Assembly (NCBI RefSeq): GCF_003946145.1
Contig: NZ_RHOC01000005.1
Location: 1 to 64,000 of the forward strand
Direction: 5' to 3'
Length of the DNA stretch: 64,000 bases
Origin: Levilactobacillus huananensis
Lineage (GTDB): Bacteria; Bacillota; Bacilli; Lactobacillales; Lactobacillaceae
Within the stretch, counting starts at the first letter, position 1. Each line of letters begins with the position of its first letter. The position numbers and the translations under genes were made by a program. The notes below the pieces were generated by a model, which worked only from the letters and a program-made list of their open reading frames with translations, had not been told where the DNA came from and did no database searches. Shown piece after piece: positions 15,936 through 24,865 of the stretch.

Positions 15936-18053
15936 CTAGGGAGCATTATTCAATGTCCAAGTAATTGTTGCTTCATAGTTGCCTCGAACGGCCCCACCAT
16001 CAACATCCAGAAGTAAGCCCGATTCATCCTGCCAGTTACCGACAACATCCGTCACATCATCTTTATCCGTGGAAACCCCGTCGCTTACAGTGATTGGGTC
16101 GCCACCAATGGCCGTTTGACCATCCTCATCGTAATACCGCAGTTCACCGGAAAGGGTCCGTCCATCTGAGGAGACAAATGGGGTTGCGGTTACTTGCAGG
16201 GCCCAGGAGGCCCCTGCTTCACGCGTATCCAAGATCTTAACCTGCCAATCCGAAGTCCGCTTGATTTGCTGTGATGATCCAGTTAGCGAGGTTGTCTCAA
16301 AGGAACTGGCTTCGGCCACTGATTGGAATGCCAATTGTCCTGGGACAATAATGGTGTAGGTTACGACGTTTGAAACATTCTTATACGGGTCGGTGACCCA
16401 GAGTTTTAGAACATTACTGCCGGCTTTCAATTGGTCTGGTGTCAGTGTCAAATCAAACCGACCATCGTCTCCTGCTGGCATTTTAAAATCTGGCAAAGCC
16501 GTCCCATTTAGGGTCCCGGAAACCGTCATATCGGCGTTACTCAAATCGATCCCCTCCGGAATAATAACTAGCCCTTTAAAGACCGCGCTAGCGCCCGCTT
16601 CAATCTGGGTACTAGACCCTGACAGAGAGAAGAGATTCAATTCAAGAGTTGGCTGCAAGGTAAATGCTGCTGTGTCAGTCGTCACCACACCATTTACCGC
16701 AGTAAACGTCGATGCACTTGCTGCCACATTAACTGCAGCTTTTACGTCCTCCGCTGTTCCCGTCAATGAGATCGTTGCCCGTGAATTCGCAGAATCTAAC
16801 TCAGTTGGAAGTGACCACTCAACCTGATTATCCATTAAGTCATTCAAACTCAACTCATTCGTGGTGCCATCAGCATAAGTAATTTTTGCCGCATCGTAGT
16901 TCAAGTTGGTCGGCAAATTCATCTTGGCAATTAAATCCTTCCAGGACTGCTTGCCATCTAGATAATCCAACTGATAATCCAGCTGAAACTTGTGTCCGCC
17001 CTTAAGAATGCCCCCATCGCCAATCACCTGATTGGTCTCTTTATCCATCAGGGTCGTCGTTGCCTTAGCATCCACTAAGCCCGGAATTCTTTCCATCACA
17101 ACCAGATTATTTTCATAACTGCTTCCAGTGGCCCCAGTGAACCCCCACTGAGCCTGACCCGTATTTTTCGGATCAATCTTGTCAAGGTCCAACGTTGCCT
17201 TTTCACTAACCCCTGGTTGGTCGGTTCCATCCACGGGATCCTTGTCATTAAACGTGTAGGTGAGGACCTTCGTATCGGCTCGCCAATCCACAGTTAGATG
17301 ATGCCAGGAGCCATTTGATAAGAACGTGTAATCACCATTCAACACCCCTTCATGTTGCTGTTGCGCATAATAGCCAGATGCCGGAATGGGAATCAATTGC
17401 GTCGTTTTTACCATATCATAAGTGGCAACATCCCCTGGATAGCCATTAGCCAAGTGAGGACCGTTAAATCCCACGTCAAAGGAATCCGCATCCCCAGCAT
17501 TTGAATAGCTAGTTGACTTATTCGGATGCGTATCGAATTCTAACGCCCAACTATTCTGAATAGCCGAAGCAGCAACTTTATCCGCTGTGGCTTGTTTTCG
17601 ATCCGTGGCAATTCCCCACACACCCAAAGTCTCGCCATAGATGGTCTTGCCAAACGTTGGCGTCGCGTTCAGACCACGGTCATCATTGTGAAATACCAAG
17701 GCCATGCCATCTGCAGCCTTTTTCCCATTATTTCCAAAATAGATCCACATCGAAGCGGTTTCATTCTTTTTTAAATTAAACACATTATCAGCTGTCGACC
17801 ACAGCGCTCCGAATTGATTCTTCCCATTGTTAACTTTGGCAGCCTGAGTTCCTGTGATTGCGGGATTGGTCGTTGCAACAACCGCTGCTGTGTTATTACT
17901 GGTTGTTCCTGGCGTGAAGATATTTTCTAAGGAGATTCCTTGTGGGGCGGTTTTTAAAGCATTATCGTAATCTGAATCCGCATATCCCACCTGCTGACTC
18001 AATCCCAATCCGATGGCAACTATCAAACCTAGCCAAACTTTTATTCTTTTCAT
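15936..18053 (-). CDS. WxL surface protein with L-type lectin domain
   Basis: A 705-aa secreted protein. A signal peptide (residues 1-25, ending VGYA) is followed by a bacterial L-type (legume-like) lectin domain from about 40 to 320, with MWIYFGNN, DGMALVFHNDD and SWALEFDTHPN. Then come about 220 residues of linker and beta-sandwich repeats (VSGTLNGTALPDF, VLKLWVTDPYKNVSN), and a C-terminal WxL domain (from about 565) with GASWALQVTATPF and the final TWTLNN. WxL domains bind peptidoglycan non-covalently, so the protein is probably displayed on the wall and may bind glycans. Unusually, no DUF916 or other WxL partner gene is beside it. GAGGGGAG precedes the ATG. Confidence 0.88.
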   Translation of the reverse strand: MKRIKVWLGLIVAIGLGLSQQVGYADSDYDNALKTAPQGISLENIFTPGTTSNNTAAVVATTNPAITGTQAAKVNNGKNQFGALWSTADNVFNLKKNETASMWIYFGNNGKKAADGMALVFHNDDRGLNATPTFGKTIYGETLGVWGIATDRKQATADKVAASAIQNSWALEFDTHPNKSTSYSNAGDADSFDVGFNGPHLANGYPGDVATYDMVKTTQLIPIPASGYYAQQQHEGVLNGDYTFLSNGSWHHLTVDWRADTKVLTYTFNDKDPVDGTDQPGVSEKATLDLDKIDPKNTGQAQWGFTGATGSSYENNLVVMERIPGLVDAKATTTLMDKETNQVIGDGGILKGGHKFQLDYQLDYLDGKQSWKDLIAKMNLPTNLNYDAAKITYADGTTNELSLNDLMDNQVEWSLPTELDSANSRATISLTGTAEDVKAAVNVAASASTFTAVNGVVTTDTAAFTLQPTLELNLFSLSGSSTQIEAGASAVFKGLVIIPEGIDLSNADMTVSGTLNGTALPDFKMPAGDDGRFDLTLTPDQLKAGSNVLKLWVTDPYKNVSNVVTYTIIVPGQLAFQSVAEASSFETTSLTGSSQQIKRTSDWQVKILDTREAGASWALQVTATPFVSSDGRTLSGELRYYDEDGQTAIGGDPITVSDGVSTDKDDVTDVVGNWQDESGLLLDVDGGAVRGNYEATITWTLNNAP

Positions 18054-18223
18054 AACCGCTCCCCTCTGCCCCGAAACGATGTTGGGACGTAATTACACGT
18101 CAGTGAGTCACTTTCTCTTCCAAAAGAATAACATGCGCACATCGCTTATAGGGTGATCTATCAGTTTTAAAAGCGACGGCTTCGAAAATTGATAGAATTA
18201 TCACGATCTACAAATTCATTCAT
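18054..18223. other. Gene-less stretch upstream of the WxL gene
   Basis: This region should hold the minus-strand promoter and leader of the WxL-lectin gene. No near-consensus promoter, RNA element or repeat could be identified by eye. The prfC terminator lies just to its right (18224-18262), and 18263-18375 between that terminator and the prfC stop carries only the tandem TGGCCA at 18288-18300. Confidence 0.5.
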
Positions 18224-18262
18224 AAAAAAGAGACCTCATCTCAGTTTGTGAGATGAAGTCCC
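18224..18262 (-). terminator. Terminator downstream of prfC
   Basis: Minus-strand stem GGGACTTCATCTCA/TGAGATGAGGTCTC followed by six T residues, 114 nt after the prfC stop. Confidence 0.8.
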
Positions 18263-18375
18263 TTAACGTTTCGTCCAATTGCTTTAAGTGGCCAATGGCC
18301 AGTCTTCTCTTAAGTAAAGTTCCAAGGCCAGACCGGAAAGATTCCACTACCAATCTGCTCCTGTTCACATTTAGA

Positions 18376-19950
18376 TTAGAGCTTAGCCGTCAACTCAACG
18401 TCAGGATACTTGTCCTTAAACCACCGTTCAGCGAAACGATTTTCAAAGAGGAACAATGGCTCTCCCTGGCTATCCTTAACCAACAAATTCCGTGATGAAG
18501 ACATCCGTTCGTCCAGTTGATCAGGATTGATCCACCGAGCTGTTTTCTTCCCCATTGGTTCCATAATAACTTCCGAATTGTATTCGTTTTGCATCCGGAA
18601 TTGGAACACTTCGAATTGAAGTTGACCCACAGCACCCAGAATATAATCACCGGTTGAATACGAGGTGTAAAGCTGTACAGCCCCTTCTTGAACCAATTGA
18701 TTAATTCCCTTGTGGAATGATTTTTGCTTCATAACATTCTTAGCTGCAACTCGTACGAACAGTTCTGGCGTAAATTGTGGCAATTTTTCAAACTTTATCG
18801 TTTGTTTTCCAGTGTAGATACTGTCCCCAATCTGAAAGTTACCGGTATCGTATAGCCCAATGATGTCACCAGCCACCGCCTTTTCGACGTTCTCACGCGT
18901 GTCAGCCATGAACTCAGTCACATTGGACAACCGAAGCTTCTTACCCGTCCGCTCCTGAATAACATCCATTCCCCGGTCAAATTCACCGGAGCAGACCCGA
19001 ACAAATGCAATCCGGTCCCGATGTTTGGGGTTCATGTTGGCTTGAATCTTAAAGACAAATCCAGAGAATTCATCATCAGTGGGTTCAATGTCCTGGTCCT
19101 CTTGCGTATGATGACTTGCCGGCTTAGGTGCGTATTCCAGATACGTTTCCAGAAAGGTCTTGACCCCGAAGTTGGCCAGGGCGGACCCAAAGAAGACGGG
19201 TGTTTGGTCCCCACTGGCAATCTTGTCAGCGTCGAACTGGTTACCGGCTTCCTCAATCAACAACATGTTATCGCGGGCCTCTTGGTACAAGCCATCGTCC
19301 TCCAAGTCATTGTCATTTGCCAATTCTCCGTCCTCATTGAGTGGCAGGTATTGTGTGTCACCGGATGACCGGTACAAAGCCACGCGTTGGTGGTAGCGGT
19401 CATACAGCCCCTTCAACTCCTTACCCATCCCAATTGGCCAGTTCATCGGATAGCCTTCGATACCGAGGACGTCTTCCAATTCGGCAATCAAATCCATTGG
19501 CTCACGGCCATCCCGGTCAAGCTTGTTCATAAATGTGAAGATTGGAATTCCCCGCATCTTACAGATCTGGAACAGCTTCTTGGTTTGGGGTTCAATCCCC
19601 TTAGCGGAGTCAATAACCATGACCGCGGAATCCACGGCCATTAACGTTCGATACGTATCTTCTGAGAAGTCTTCGTGCCCAGGGGTATCCAAAATGTTGA
19701 TCCGTTTGCCCTGATAATCGAACTGCATCACAGAACTCGTCACAGAGATCCCACGCTTTTGTTCGATCTCCATCCAGTCAGACTTGGCGAAGTTACCACT
19801 CTTCCGTGCCTTGACAGTCCCAGCTTCACGCACCACGCCCCCGAACAACAGCAGCTGTTCAGTAATCGTCGTCTTCCCGGCATCGGGGTGGGAGATAATG
19901 GCAAAAGTCCGTCGTTTATCGACAGCTGATGCTAATGTTTTTTCGCTCAT
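18376..19950 (-). CDS. prfC: Peptide chain release factor 3
   Basis: Translational GTPase that removes RF1/RF2 from the ribosome after termination. 524 aa. G1 [14 protein letters not shown]3 DTPGHEDF and G4 NKLDRDGRE are intact, with [18 protein letters not shown] and the C-terminal domain [11 protein letters not shown] typical of RF3 rather than EF-G. The ATG at 19950 follows GCGAGGAA by 5 nt; a start five codons upstream has no ribosome site. Single gene with its own terminator. Confidence 0.96.
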   Translation of the reverse strand: MSEKTLASAVDKRRTFAIISHPDAGKTTITEQLLLFGGVVREAGTVKARKSGNFAKSDWMEIEQKRGISVTSSVMQFDYQGKRINILDTPGHEDFSEDTYRTLMAVDSAVMVIDSAKGIEPQTKKLFQICKMRGIPIFTFMNKLDRDGREPMDLIAELEDVLGIEGYPMNWPIGMGKELKGLYDRYHQRVALYRSSGDTQYLPLNEDGELANDNDLEDDGLYQEARDNMLLIEEAGNQFDADKIASGDQTPVFFGSALANFGVKTFLETYLEYAPKPASHHTQEDQDIEPTDDEFSGFVFKIQANMNPKHRDRIAFVRVCSGEFDRGMDVIQERTGKKLRLSNVTEFMADTRENVEKAVAGDIIGLYDTGNFQIGDSIYTGKQTIKFEKLPQFTPELFVRVAAKNVMKQKSFHKGINQLVQEGAVQLYTSYSTGDYILGAVGQLQFEVFQFRMQNEYNSEVIMEPMGKKTARWINPDQLDERMSSSRNLLVKDSQGEPLFLFENRFAERWFKDKYPDVELTAKL

Positions 19951-20124
19951 AGTTTTTCCTCGCAAATTTTTTTGAATTTAGATTATTTGAATTTTTAGAT
20001 TTACACAACGTTATAATTTTAACACATCTAGAGCCACAATACATGATGCCCGGCATTTCTGGATCACACCACCCTATTTCGTGGTATCATTAAAGAATGA
20101 ACTTATTTAGAATCGGGTGAAATT

Positions 20125-20679
20125 ATGTCGGCGAGTACGGAAGCCCTCATCATCGAAATTATCTTCTGCCTAGGCGCGGTCATCGCGTTAGGAGGAATTA
20201 TCGGTCTCGTTGTGACTAAGCAGCGCCACCGACCTCTGCGCCCCGCCATGGCAGTCATTATCAGCGGTGTGGGAATTGTAATCATTGCCAGTCTGCTCAA
20301 CGTTCTGTTGTTCAAGACCTACGACCAAACACGTGTTAAAAAGGATGACTATTATGAAATTACCAGTCTTACCAGTAATATGCAGGTTTCACTGGCCAGT
20401 AGCCAAGCGGCTAACCAACCAGTGAGCCCATCCGCCAAGAAAGCTAGTAAAAATGTAACTTATCTGGTTAAACACATGGCCCAACCAGCAGCTTCTCGGC
20501 AGGATGCCCAGACGGCTCAAACCGAATTAATACAGCATCGGCATCCCCGAATCACTCGGGTAAAGGCCGCCTATCAGCGGATCCTCACACGCTATTTCAA
20601 ACAGGTGGTGCACCAGCCACAACAGGCACAACGCTTGAGTCGCTATGCCTACCAGCAGGCTACCAAAGTTAATCATTAA
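20125..20679 (+). CDS. Hypothetical two-TM membrane protein
   Basis: A 184-aa protein not recognised as a named family. Two hydrophobic helices (about residues 8-29 and 41-62) are joined by a short basic loop (TKQRHRPLR). The remaining 120 residues are polar, rich in Ala, Gln and His, and probably helical. The ATG at 20125 follows a weak ribosome site (GGGTGAAATT). It stands alone between prfC (opposite strand) and a strong terminator, so it gives no operon clue. Confidence 0.65.
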   Translation: MSASTEALIIEIIFCLGAVIALGGIIGLVVTKQRHRPLRPAMAVIISGVGIVIIASLLNVLLFKTYDQTRVKKDDYYEITSLTSNMQVSLASSQAANQPVSPSAKKASKNVTYLVKHMAQPAASRQDAQTAQTELIQHRHPRITRVKAAYQRILTRYFKQVVHQPQQAQRLSRYAYQQATKVNH

Positions 20680-20680
20680 A

Positions 20681-20728
20681 TCAAAACAAGGGGTCAGGAT
20701 GAGATAACGTCCTGACCCCTTGTTTTGA
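20681..20728. terminator. Strong terminator after the two-TM gene
   Basis: A 19-bp perfect stem from TCAAAACAAGGGGTCAGGA to its complement around a 10-nt loop, flanked by A- and T-rich ends. Confidence 0.8.
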
Positions 20729-20952
20729 TTTACGCCATTTTTCAATCCATTGTGGCGGACCTTTCAATGCCACAAAAATGCCGGTAGCACTTCAGCTGGC
20801 GCAAATGTAGCTTTCTATTGATCCCCGGTAGATAAGTCTCATCCACCACAACCCTTATCGGCAGACACTCCCCATTGTAAATAGGGCGCATTTTACCGCC
20901 AAGACACCACTCTACTGCATACGCAACTCTTTTGAGTTTAACCTCATGATAC
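20729..20952. other. Gene-less stretch before the tagD terminator
   Basis: No convincing gene, repeat or RNA element is visible. A 70-codon minus-strand frame here starts with TTG directly after a terminator and lacks a ribosome site, so it is not called. Confidence 0.5.
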
Positions 20953-20980
20953 AAAAATCCTTAGTCTACGACTAAGGATT
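20953..20980 (-). terminator. Terminator of tagD
   Basis: Perfect 11-bp stem AATCCTTAGTC/GACTAAGGATT with a 3-nt loop, followed by TTTG on the minus strand. Confidence 0.75.
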
Positions 20981-20987
20981 GGTGAAC

Positions 20988-21404
20988 CTATTCTTCAGCC
21001 TTCCATTCTTCTTCATCGGTAAGGCCAAGATCATGTTTGATTTTAGTCGTGGAGATTCCTTCCGTTCGTGGCAAGTAAACGACTTCACAGTAGTCTTTCA
21101 AGAAGTCAAACTTCCCCTTCCAGTCATCACCCATGACAAAAATATCAATATTGTTTTCTTGAACGTCTTTAATCTTTTGGTCCCAAGTGGTTTCAGGAAT
21201 GACGTGGTCGACGTACTTGATGGATTCCAAAATGTACTTCCGATCTTCATAAGAAGTATACGCCCGCTTGCCTTTTTCCGCGTTGAATTCATCGGAAGAA
21301 ACACAAACCGTCAAGTCGTCACCCAGTGCCTTAGCGCGCTTCAATAAACGAACGTGCCCTTTATGCAATAAATCAAACGTCCCATACGTAATTACTTTTT
21401 TCAT
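20988..21404 (-). CDS. tagD: Glycerol-3-phosphate cytidylyltransferase
   Basis: Makes CDP-glycerol from CTP and glycerol-3-phosphate, the precursor of poly(glycerol phosphate) wall teichoic acid. The 138-aa protein has the nucleotidyltransferase signature TYGTFDLLHKGH with H14 and H17 (HxGH) and the C-terminal RTEGISTTKIK motif. GTAGGAG precedes the ATG. It is a single-gene unit; other teichoic acid genes are not adjacent. The tarD name could apply equally. Confidence 0.95.
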   Translation of the reverse strand: MKKVITYGTFDLLHKGHVRLLKRAKALGDDLTVCVSSDEFNAEKGKRAYTSYEDRKYILESIKYVDHVIPETTWDQKIKDVQENNIDIFVMGDDWKGKFDFLKDYCEVVYLPRTEGISTTKIKHDLGLTDEEEWKAEE

Positions 21405-21553
21405 GTCGGTTCTCCTACTTATCTGGTTAATTTCCCCTGGCGGTTCCAGGAGGCGTCTTAAAAATCCAATAACAATCTAAATACTAGCATATTGAGCGGT
21501 CACGTCAACTTGAAAACCGCTCTACGAGGACTTTGTTGCGAAGTTTTAATATT

Positions 21554-22666
21554 TCACAACGATTTTTGCTCGGCGTGTTCCAACTGCCAAATGCTGTAGA
21601 CATAGGTCACCACCGTCTTGACGACCGCGTAGAACGGAATCGCTAGAATCATCCCGAATAGCCCGGCAATATTGCCTGCGGCTAATAAGATAATAATAAT
21701 CGTCAACGGATGAATCTGCAAACTTTTCCCGATAATATTCGGATAAACAAAGTTACCATCGATCTGTTGCACCACAACCACCACGATTATCACATAGATA
21801 ATCAAATTGGTACTCGTCGCAAACGCCACAATCAGTGCTGGCAAAATCCCGATATATGGCCCAACATAAGGGATTAGGTTACAAATTCCGGCAAAAAGTC
21901 CGAGGAGTAACGCATATTTCTCCCCCACCAACATATAACCAATTGCGGTGAAGATGCCCACGAAGAGACATTCAATAATCTGACCACCCACGTATTTGGC
22001 AATGGTCGTATTCATCCGACTCAGTAACTCCGTGGTCTGTTCACCGTGCTTGGCTGGCAGCCACTTCTGAATCGCCGGCAGAAATTTCTCGCCATCCTTT
22101 AGCATATAAAACAGCATGACAGGCACGGTAACCGCCGTTACGGTCACCGTGGTAACTGTGCCAATTACCTGACCAATTCCGCTGGTAACCCCACTCACAA
22201 GGCTCTGAGCGTATTTGGACAAGGCCGCCTGTAATTGCGTCAGATATTTCGAGAAATCAATATTTTTTAACCAGGGCTGTTGCGTCCATTTTCTTAAAAC
22301 GGCCTCGCTTGACTGAGCGAAGTCTGGAATACTCCCGATGAGCGTCGTAATCTGGGTCGCCAACCGTGGAATCAGCCACATGCCTCCGGTCACTAAGACG
22401 GCAACCAGTAGCAAAAAAACGACGCTGACGGCTCCTGTACGATTCAGATGGAATCGCCGCCACTGAATCTTCTCTAGAACACGGACGAGTGGATTCAAAA
22501 GATAGAATAACACTCCGGACAACAAAAGCGGCACAAAGATCGTTGATAGGAAGATCCCAATGGGCGAAAAGAGAAAACTAATCTGAGTACAGACCCAGAT
22601 TAGTGCCGCCACAATCAGGAGCTCTAACGACCAAAACATGAGTCGGGAATTCGCAAGCCATTTCAT
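21554..22666 (-). CDS. AI-2E family transporter (UPF0118/PerM-like)
   Basis: A 370-aa membrane protein with about eight helices in the family arrangement: two or three N-terminal helices, a large extracellular loop (about 100-180), then a C-terminal bundle with YVGPYIGILPA and QQIDGNFVYPNIIG, both hallmarks. Members include TqsA and the Na+/H+ antiporter UPF0118, so the substrate cannot be deduced. The ATG at 22666 is chosen because AAAGGAAC lies 7 nt upstream. It follows the DUF402 gene but a terminator-like hairpin (22685-22719) lies between. Confidence 0.82.
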   Translation of the reverse strand: MKWLANSRLMFWSLELLIVAALIWVCTQISFLFSPIGIFLSTIFVPLLLSGVLFYLLNPLVRVLEKIQWRRFHLNRTGAVSVVFLLLVAVLVTGGMWLIPRLATQITTLIGSIPDFAQSSEAVLRKWTQQPWLKNIDFSKYLTQLQAALSKYAQSLVSGVTSGIGQVIGTVTTVTVTAVTVPVMLFYMLKDGEKFLPAIQKWLPAKHGEQTTELLSRMNTTIAKYVGGQIIECLFVGIFTAIGYMLVGEKYALLLGLFAGICNLIPYVGPYIGILPALIVAFATSTNLIIYVIIVVVVVQQIDGNFVYPNIIGKSLQIHPLTIIIILLAAGNIAGLFGMILAIPFYAVVKTVVTYVYSIWQLEHAEQKSL

Positions 22667-22684
22667 GGACAAGTTCCTTTCTTT

Positions 22685-22719
22685 TAAAAAAAGGAGCGAG
22701 CCACGAATGGACTTGCTCC
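22685..22719 (-). terminator. Terminator-like hairpin between ntdP and the AI-2E gene
   Basis: Minus-strand stem GGAGCAAG/CTCGCTCC (one mismatch) around a 10-nt loop, then seven T residues. Confidence 0.6.
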
Positions 22720-22761
22720 AGATGGTACGGAAGACAACTCTTACAGGTCGAACATCGCCCT

Positions 22762-23313
22762 CTACTTGGGACGACGTGACAGTTCTTGATACCGTTGATA
22801 CCACAGATCGACATAGGCTTTAGAGAAGGGCCCCTTATGATTGTTAATCCAGTCAACTAACGTCAAGACATTGGCCTTCAGAATACGGTCCGTCTCGGCA
22901 CCATAATGCCAACGCTGACTGAAATCCTGATACTCATCCACGTCTAATAGCCGCTTTTCACCGTCTGGAAAAACCTTCACGTCAAGATCATAATCAATAT
23001 ATTTGAGAGCTTCCTTATCTAAGACATAGGGAGAGGCCAAATTACAATAATAAGACACCCCATTATCCCGAATCATGGCAACAATGTTAAACCAGTAATG
23101 CTTGTGAAAATAAACGATAGCGGGCTCACGAGTCACCCACCGCCGCCCGTCGTCTTCAGTGACCAACGTGTGGTCATTGACGCCGATGAGCGCATTCTCG
23201 CTTGTTTTGAGTACCATAGTGTCGCGCCAAGTTCGATGCAAACTTCCGTCGTGCTTGTAGCTTTTGATCGTAATGAAGTCGCCTTCCTTAGGCCCTCTAG
23301 CTTCGCGCGTCAT
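22762..23313 (-). CDS. DUF402 nucleoside tri-/diphosphate phosphatase
   Basis: A 183-aa cytosolic protein of the DUF402/UPF0374 family (Bacillus YgaC; the Staphylococcus aureus member hydrolyses nucleoside tri- and diphosphates). Typical segments are [51 protein letters not shown] and LLDVDEY, which hold the acidic metal ligands. The ATG at 23313 has AAAGTAGGG upstream. It is transcribed from a promoter lying inside an inverted repeat at 23358-23392. Confidence 0.85.
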   Translation of the reverse strand: MTREARGPKEGDFITIKSYKHDGSLHRTWRDTMVLKTSENALIGVNDHTLVTEDDGRRWVTREPAIVYFHKHYWFNIVAMIRDNGVSYYCNLASPYVLDKEALKYIDYDLDVKVFPDGEKRLLDVDEYQDFSQRWHYGAETDRILKANVLTLVDWINNHKGPFSKAYVDLWYQRYQELSRRPK

Positions 23314-23357
23314 GTCTAAACCCTACTTTCTAAGTAACGGGTAACTATAAAAATTCA

Positions 23358-23392
23358 TTCAATATTATACCAGATTAACCGGTATTATTGAA
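23358..23392 (-). promoter_or_regulatory. ntdP promoter inside an inverted repeat
   Basis: Minus-strand -35 TTCAAT (23387-23392) and -10 TATAAT (23364-23369) with 17-bp spacing and an extended TGG before the -10. Both hexamers are part of an imperfect dyad: TTCAATATTATACC at 23358-23371 opposite GGTATTATTGAA at 23381-23392, differing by a 2-nt insertion. Confidence 0.6.
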
Positions 23393-23607
23393 TAGCTCGT
23401 GCCGGATTCATTGGACAAAATACCTTGGCCCGATAATCTTGGCCCCCTTATCAGAAAGACATGCTAAGGTAAAAATGAGACCACCTAAGGACCTTTAACC
23501 CAATACTCACACTTCCATCGGTTCCGGTCATTATTTCCACTGTCCATAATTTTTTAATATTTTAACCAATTTGCCGATGTGAATGACGCCAGACAACCGT
23601 CATCTGC

Positions 23608-23642
23608 ATTAAAAAGGAGACAACCGTGGTCATCCCCTTTTC
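23608..23642 (-). terminator. Terminator of the beta-lactamase-fold gene
   Basis: Minus-strand GGGGATGACC/GGTTGTCTCC stem (two internal mismatches) followed by five T residues. Confidence 0.65.
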
Positions 23643-23658
23643 AGAAGCTATATTCTCA

Positions 23659-24831
23659 TCATTTACCCAAGTTGCCGCCTTCTAAAAGGTTCCAGAGTTG
23701 AATAGCAGCCGTCTGGGACAACTGGTTGGCCCGGTAGTAGTTACTGAGTAAAACCACACCATCTTGTCCATCCTTACTCAACAGGAAGGTTGCCTCATAT
23801 CCATAGGCTAACCCGTGACCTCTGACGTAAGTCGGGTACACATAGAGTCCCCCACCATACATCGACGCCGATCCAGGAACCAAAAGCACGTTAACATCCT
23901 TTTGTGGATAGACCTTTCCCAATAACATGTTACGCTCTGCTTGGAAGAGATCGTTAACGGACATGTAGACCTGCCCTGTCCCAAATTGATAGAGCATTGA
24001 AAGTTTCGACTCCCCATATTCGGTATCATAAGTCGGCAGCACGCTCCCAGTCTTGGAATTCGTGTACCCCTGCGAGTAATCCGATCGGTTCGCCATGTCG
24101 AAGACAAATCCAGAATGTTGTAGGTTCCCAGCATCAATAATATTCTGCGTGAAGTAATCCTGATAACTCTCACCAGAAACCTTTTGAATAATCCCGGCTA
24201 GCAGCATGAAGTTCACGGGTGAATAGTGCCACCGTCCGATCTTAGTGGGCTGACTGATGACGTTGTTTAGAATAAACTTGATCATCTGTTGTTCAGTCCT
24301 AATCGAATTGGGAAAGGCCGTCAGAACGAGCCCACTCTTCATATCCAGCATCTCACGAAGTGTAATCTGATTACTGCCGGCAATTTGTGGATAATACTTG
24401 GACAACGGATCACTGAGTGCCACCTTATTTTCCCCGACCAACTTCATTAACAATCCTGCCGTAAAAGACTTCTGAATCGATGCTAATTGATAGACACTGT
24501 TCACATGATTCTTTTGCCGGTTCGCTGCATCAGCGTAACCCCAGCCTTGCTGATAAATGGTTTGGCCGTGATGCACAACTAAGGCCGTTCCCACAAAACG
24601 ATTGGCTTGTAAGACGGCATCAATTTGTCGTGTCGTTGCCGCAGGTGCCAGCTTGCGCTTTTTGGCCGGCGCCTTCTTCTTTGGTTTAACCTGTCGAACG
24701 ATCGAACTACTTGAAACCTTTGGTTCGGCCTTGGTCTGTTGCGTCTGACCATTAAACCACCAAGCCAGACCACCACCGAGACCTAAGACAGTCCCTAAGG
24801 CTAAAACTGCCCCTACTACCTTTGAATTCAT
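23659..24831 (-). CDS. Serine hydrolase, beta-lactamase (class C/PBP4*) fold
   Basis: A 390-aa extracellular, membrane-anchored protein. Residues 5-26 form an N-terminal anchor, followed by a Ser/Lys-rich linker to about 62 and then the beta-lactamase-related domain. S118-I-Q-K121 is the SxxK catalytic motif; WHYSPVNFM near residue 203 is the Y-S-x motif. Such proteins in lactobacilli are putative D,D-carboxypeptidases or esterases; a real beta-lactamase role is unlikely. AGGGGGAG precedes the ATG. It starts 35 nt after recX on the same strand and ends at its own terminator, so the two may be cotranscribed. Confidence 0.85.
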   Translation of the reverse strand: MNSKVVGAVLALGTVLGLGGGLAWWFNGQTQQTKAEPKVSSSSIVRQVKPKKKAPAKKRKLAPAATTRQIDAVLQANRFVGTALVVHHGQTIYQQGWGYADAANRQKNHVNSVYQLASIQKSFTAGLLMKLVGENKVALSDPLSKYYPQIAGSNQITLREMLDMKSGLVLTAFPNSIRTEQQMIKFILNNVISQPTKIGRWHYSPVNFMLLAGIIQKVSGESYQDYFTQNIIDAGNLQHSGFVFDMANRSDYSQGYTNSKTGSVLPTYDTEYGESKLSMLYQFGTGQVYMSVNDLFQAERNMLLGKVYPQKDVNVLLVPGSASMYGGGLYVYPTYVRGHGLAYGYEATFLLSKDGQDGVVLLSNYYRANQLSQTAAIQLWNLLEGGNLGK

Positions 24832-24865
24832 AGTTACTCCCCCTTACACTTTTAAAGCGTTATGA

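Larger units (their letters stand above)
23314..23658. other. Intergenic stretch between ntdP and the hydrolase gene
   Basis: It contains the ntdP promoter with its inverted repeat (23358-23392) and the terminator of the upstream hydrolase gene (23608-23642). The AT-rich remainder (23393-23607) shows no reading frame or repeat that can be supported. Confidence 0.6.

Noticed and set aside
20742-20954. 70-codon minus-strand reading frame between tagD and the two-TM gene
   Set aside because: It starts with TTG immediately after the tagD terminator, has no ribosome site and no recognisable composition of a real protein.
23659-24831. Antibiotic-resistance beta-lactamase
   Set aside because: The SxxK and YS motifs show the fold, but it is of the class C/PBP4*-like type common in lactobacilli and has a membrane anchor with a Lys-rich linker; a housekeeping hydrolase is more likely.
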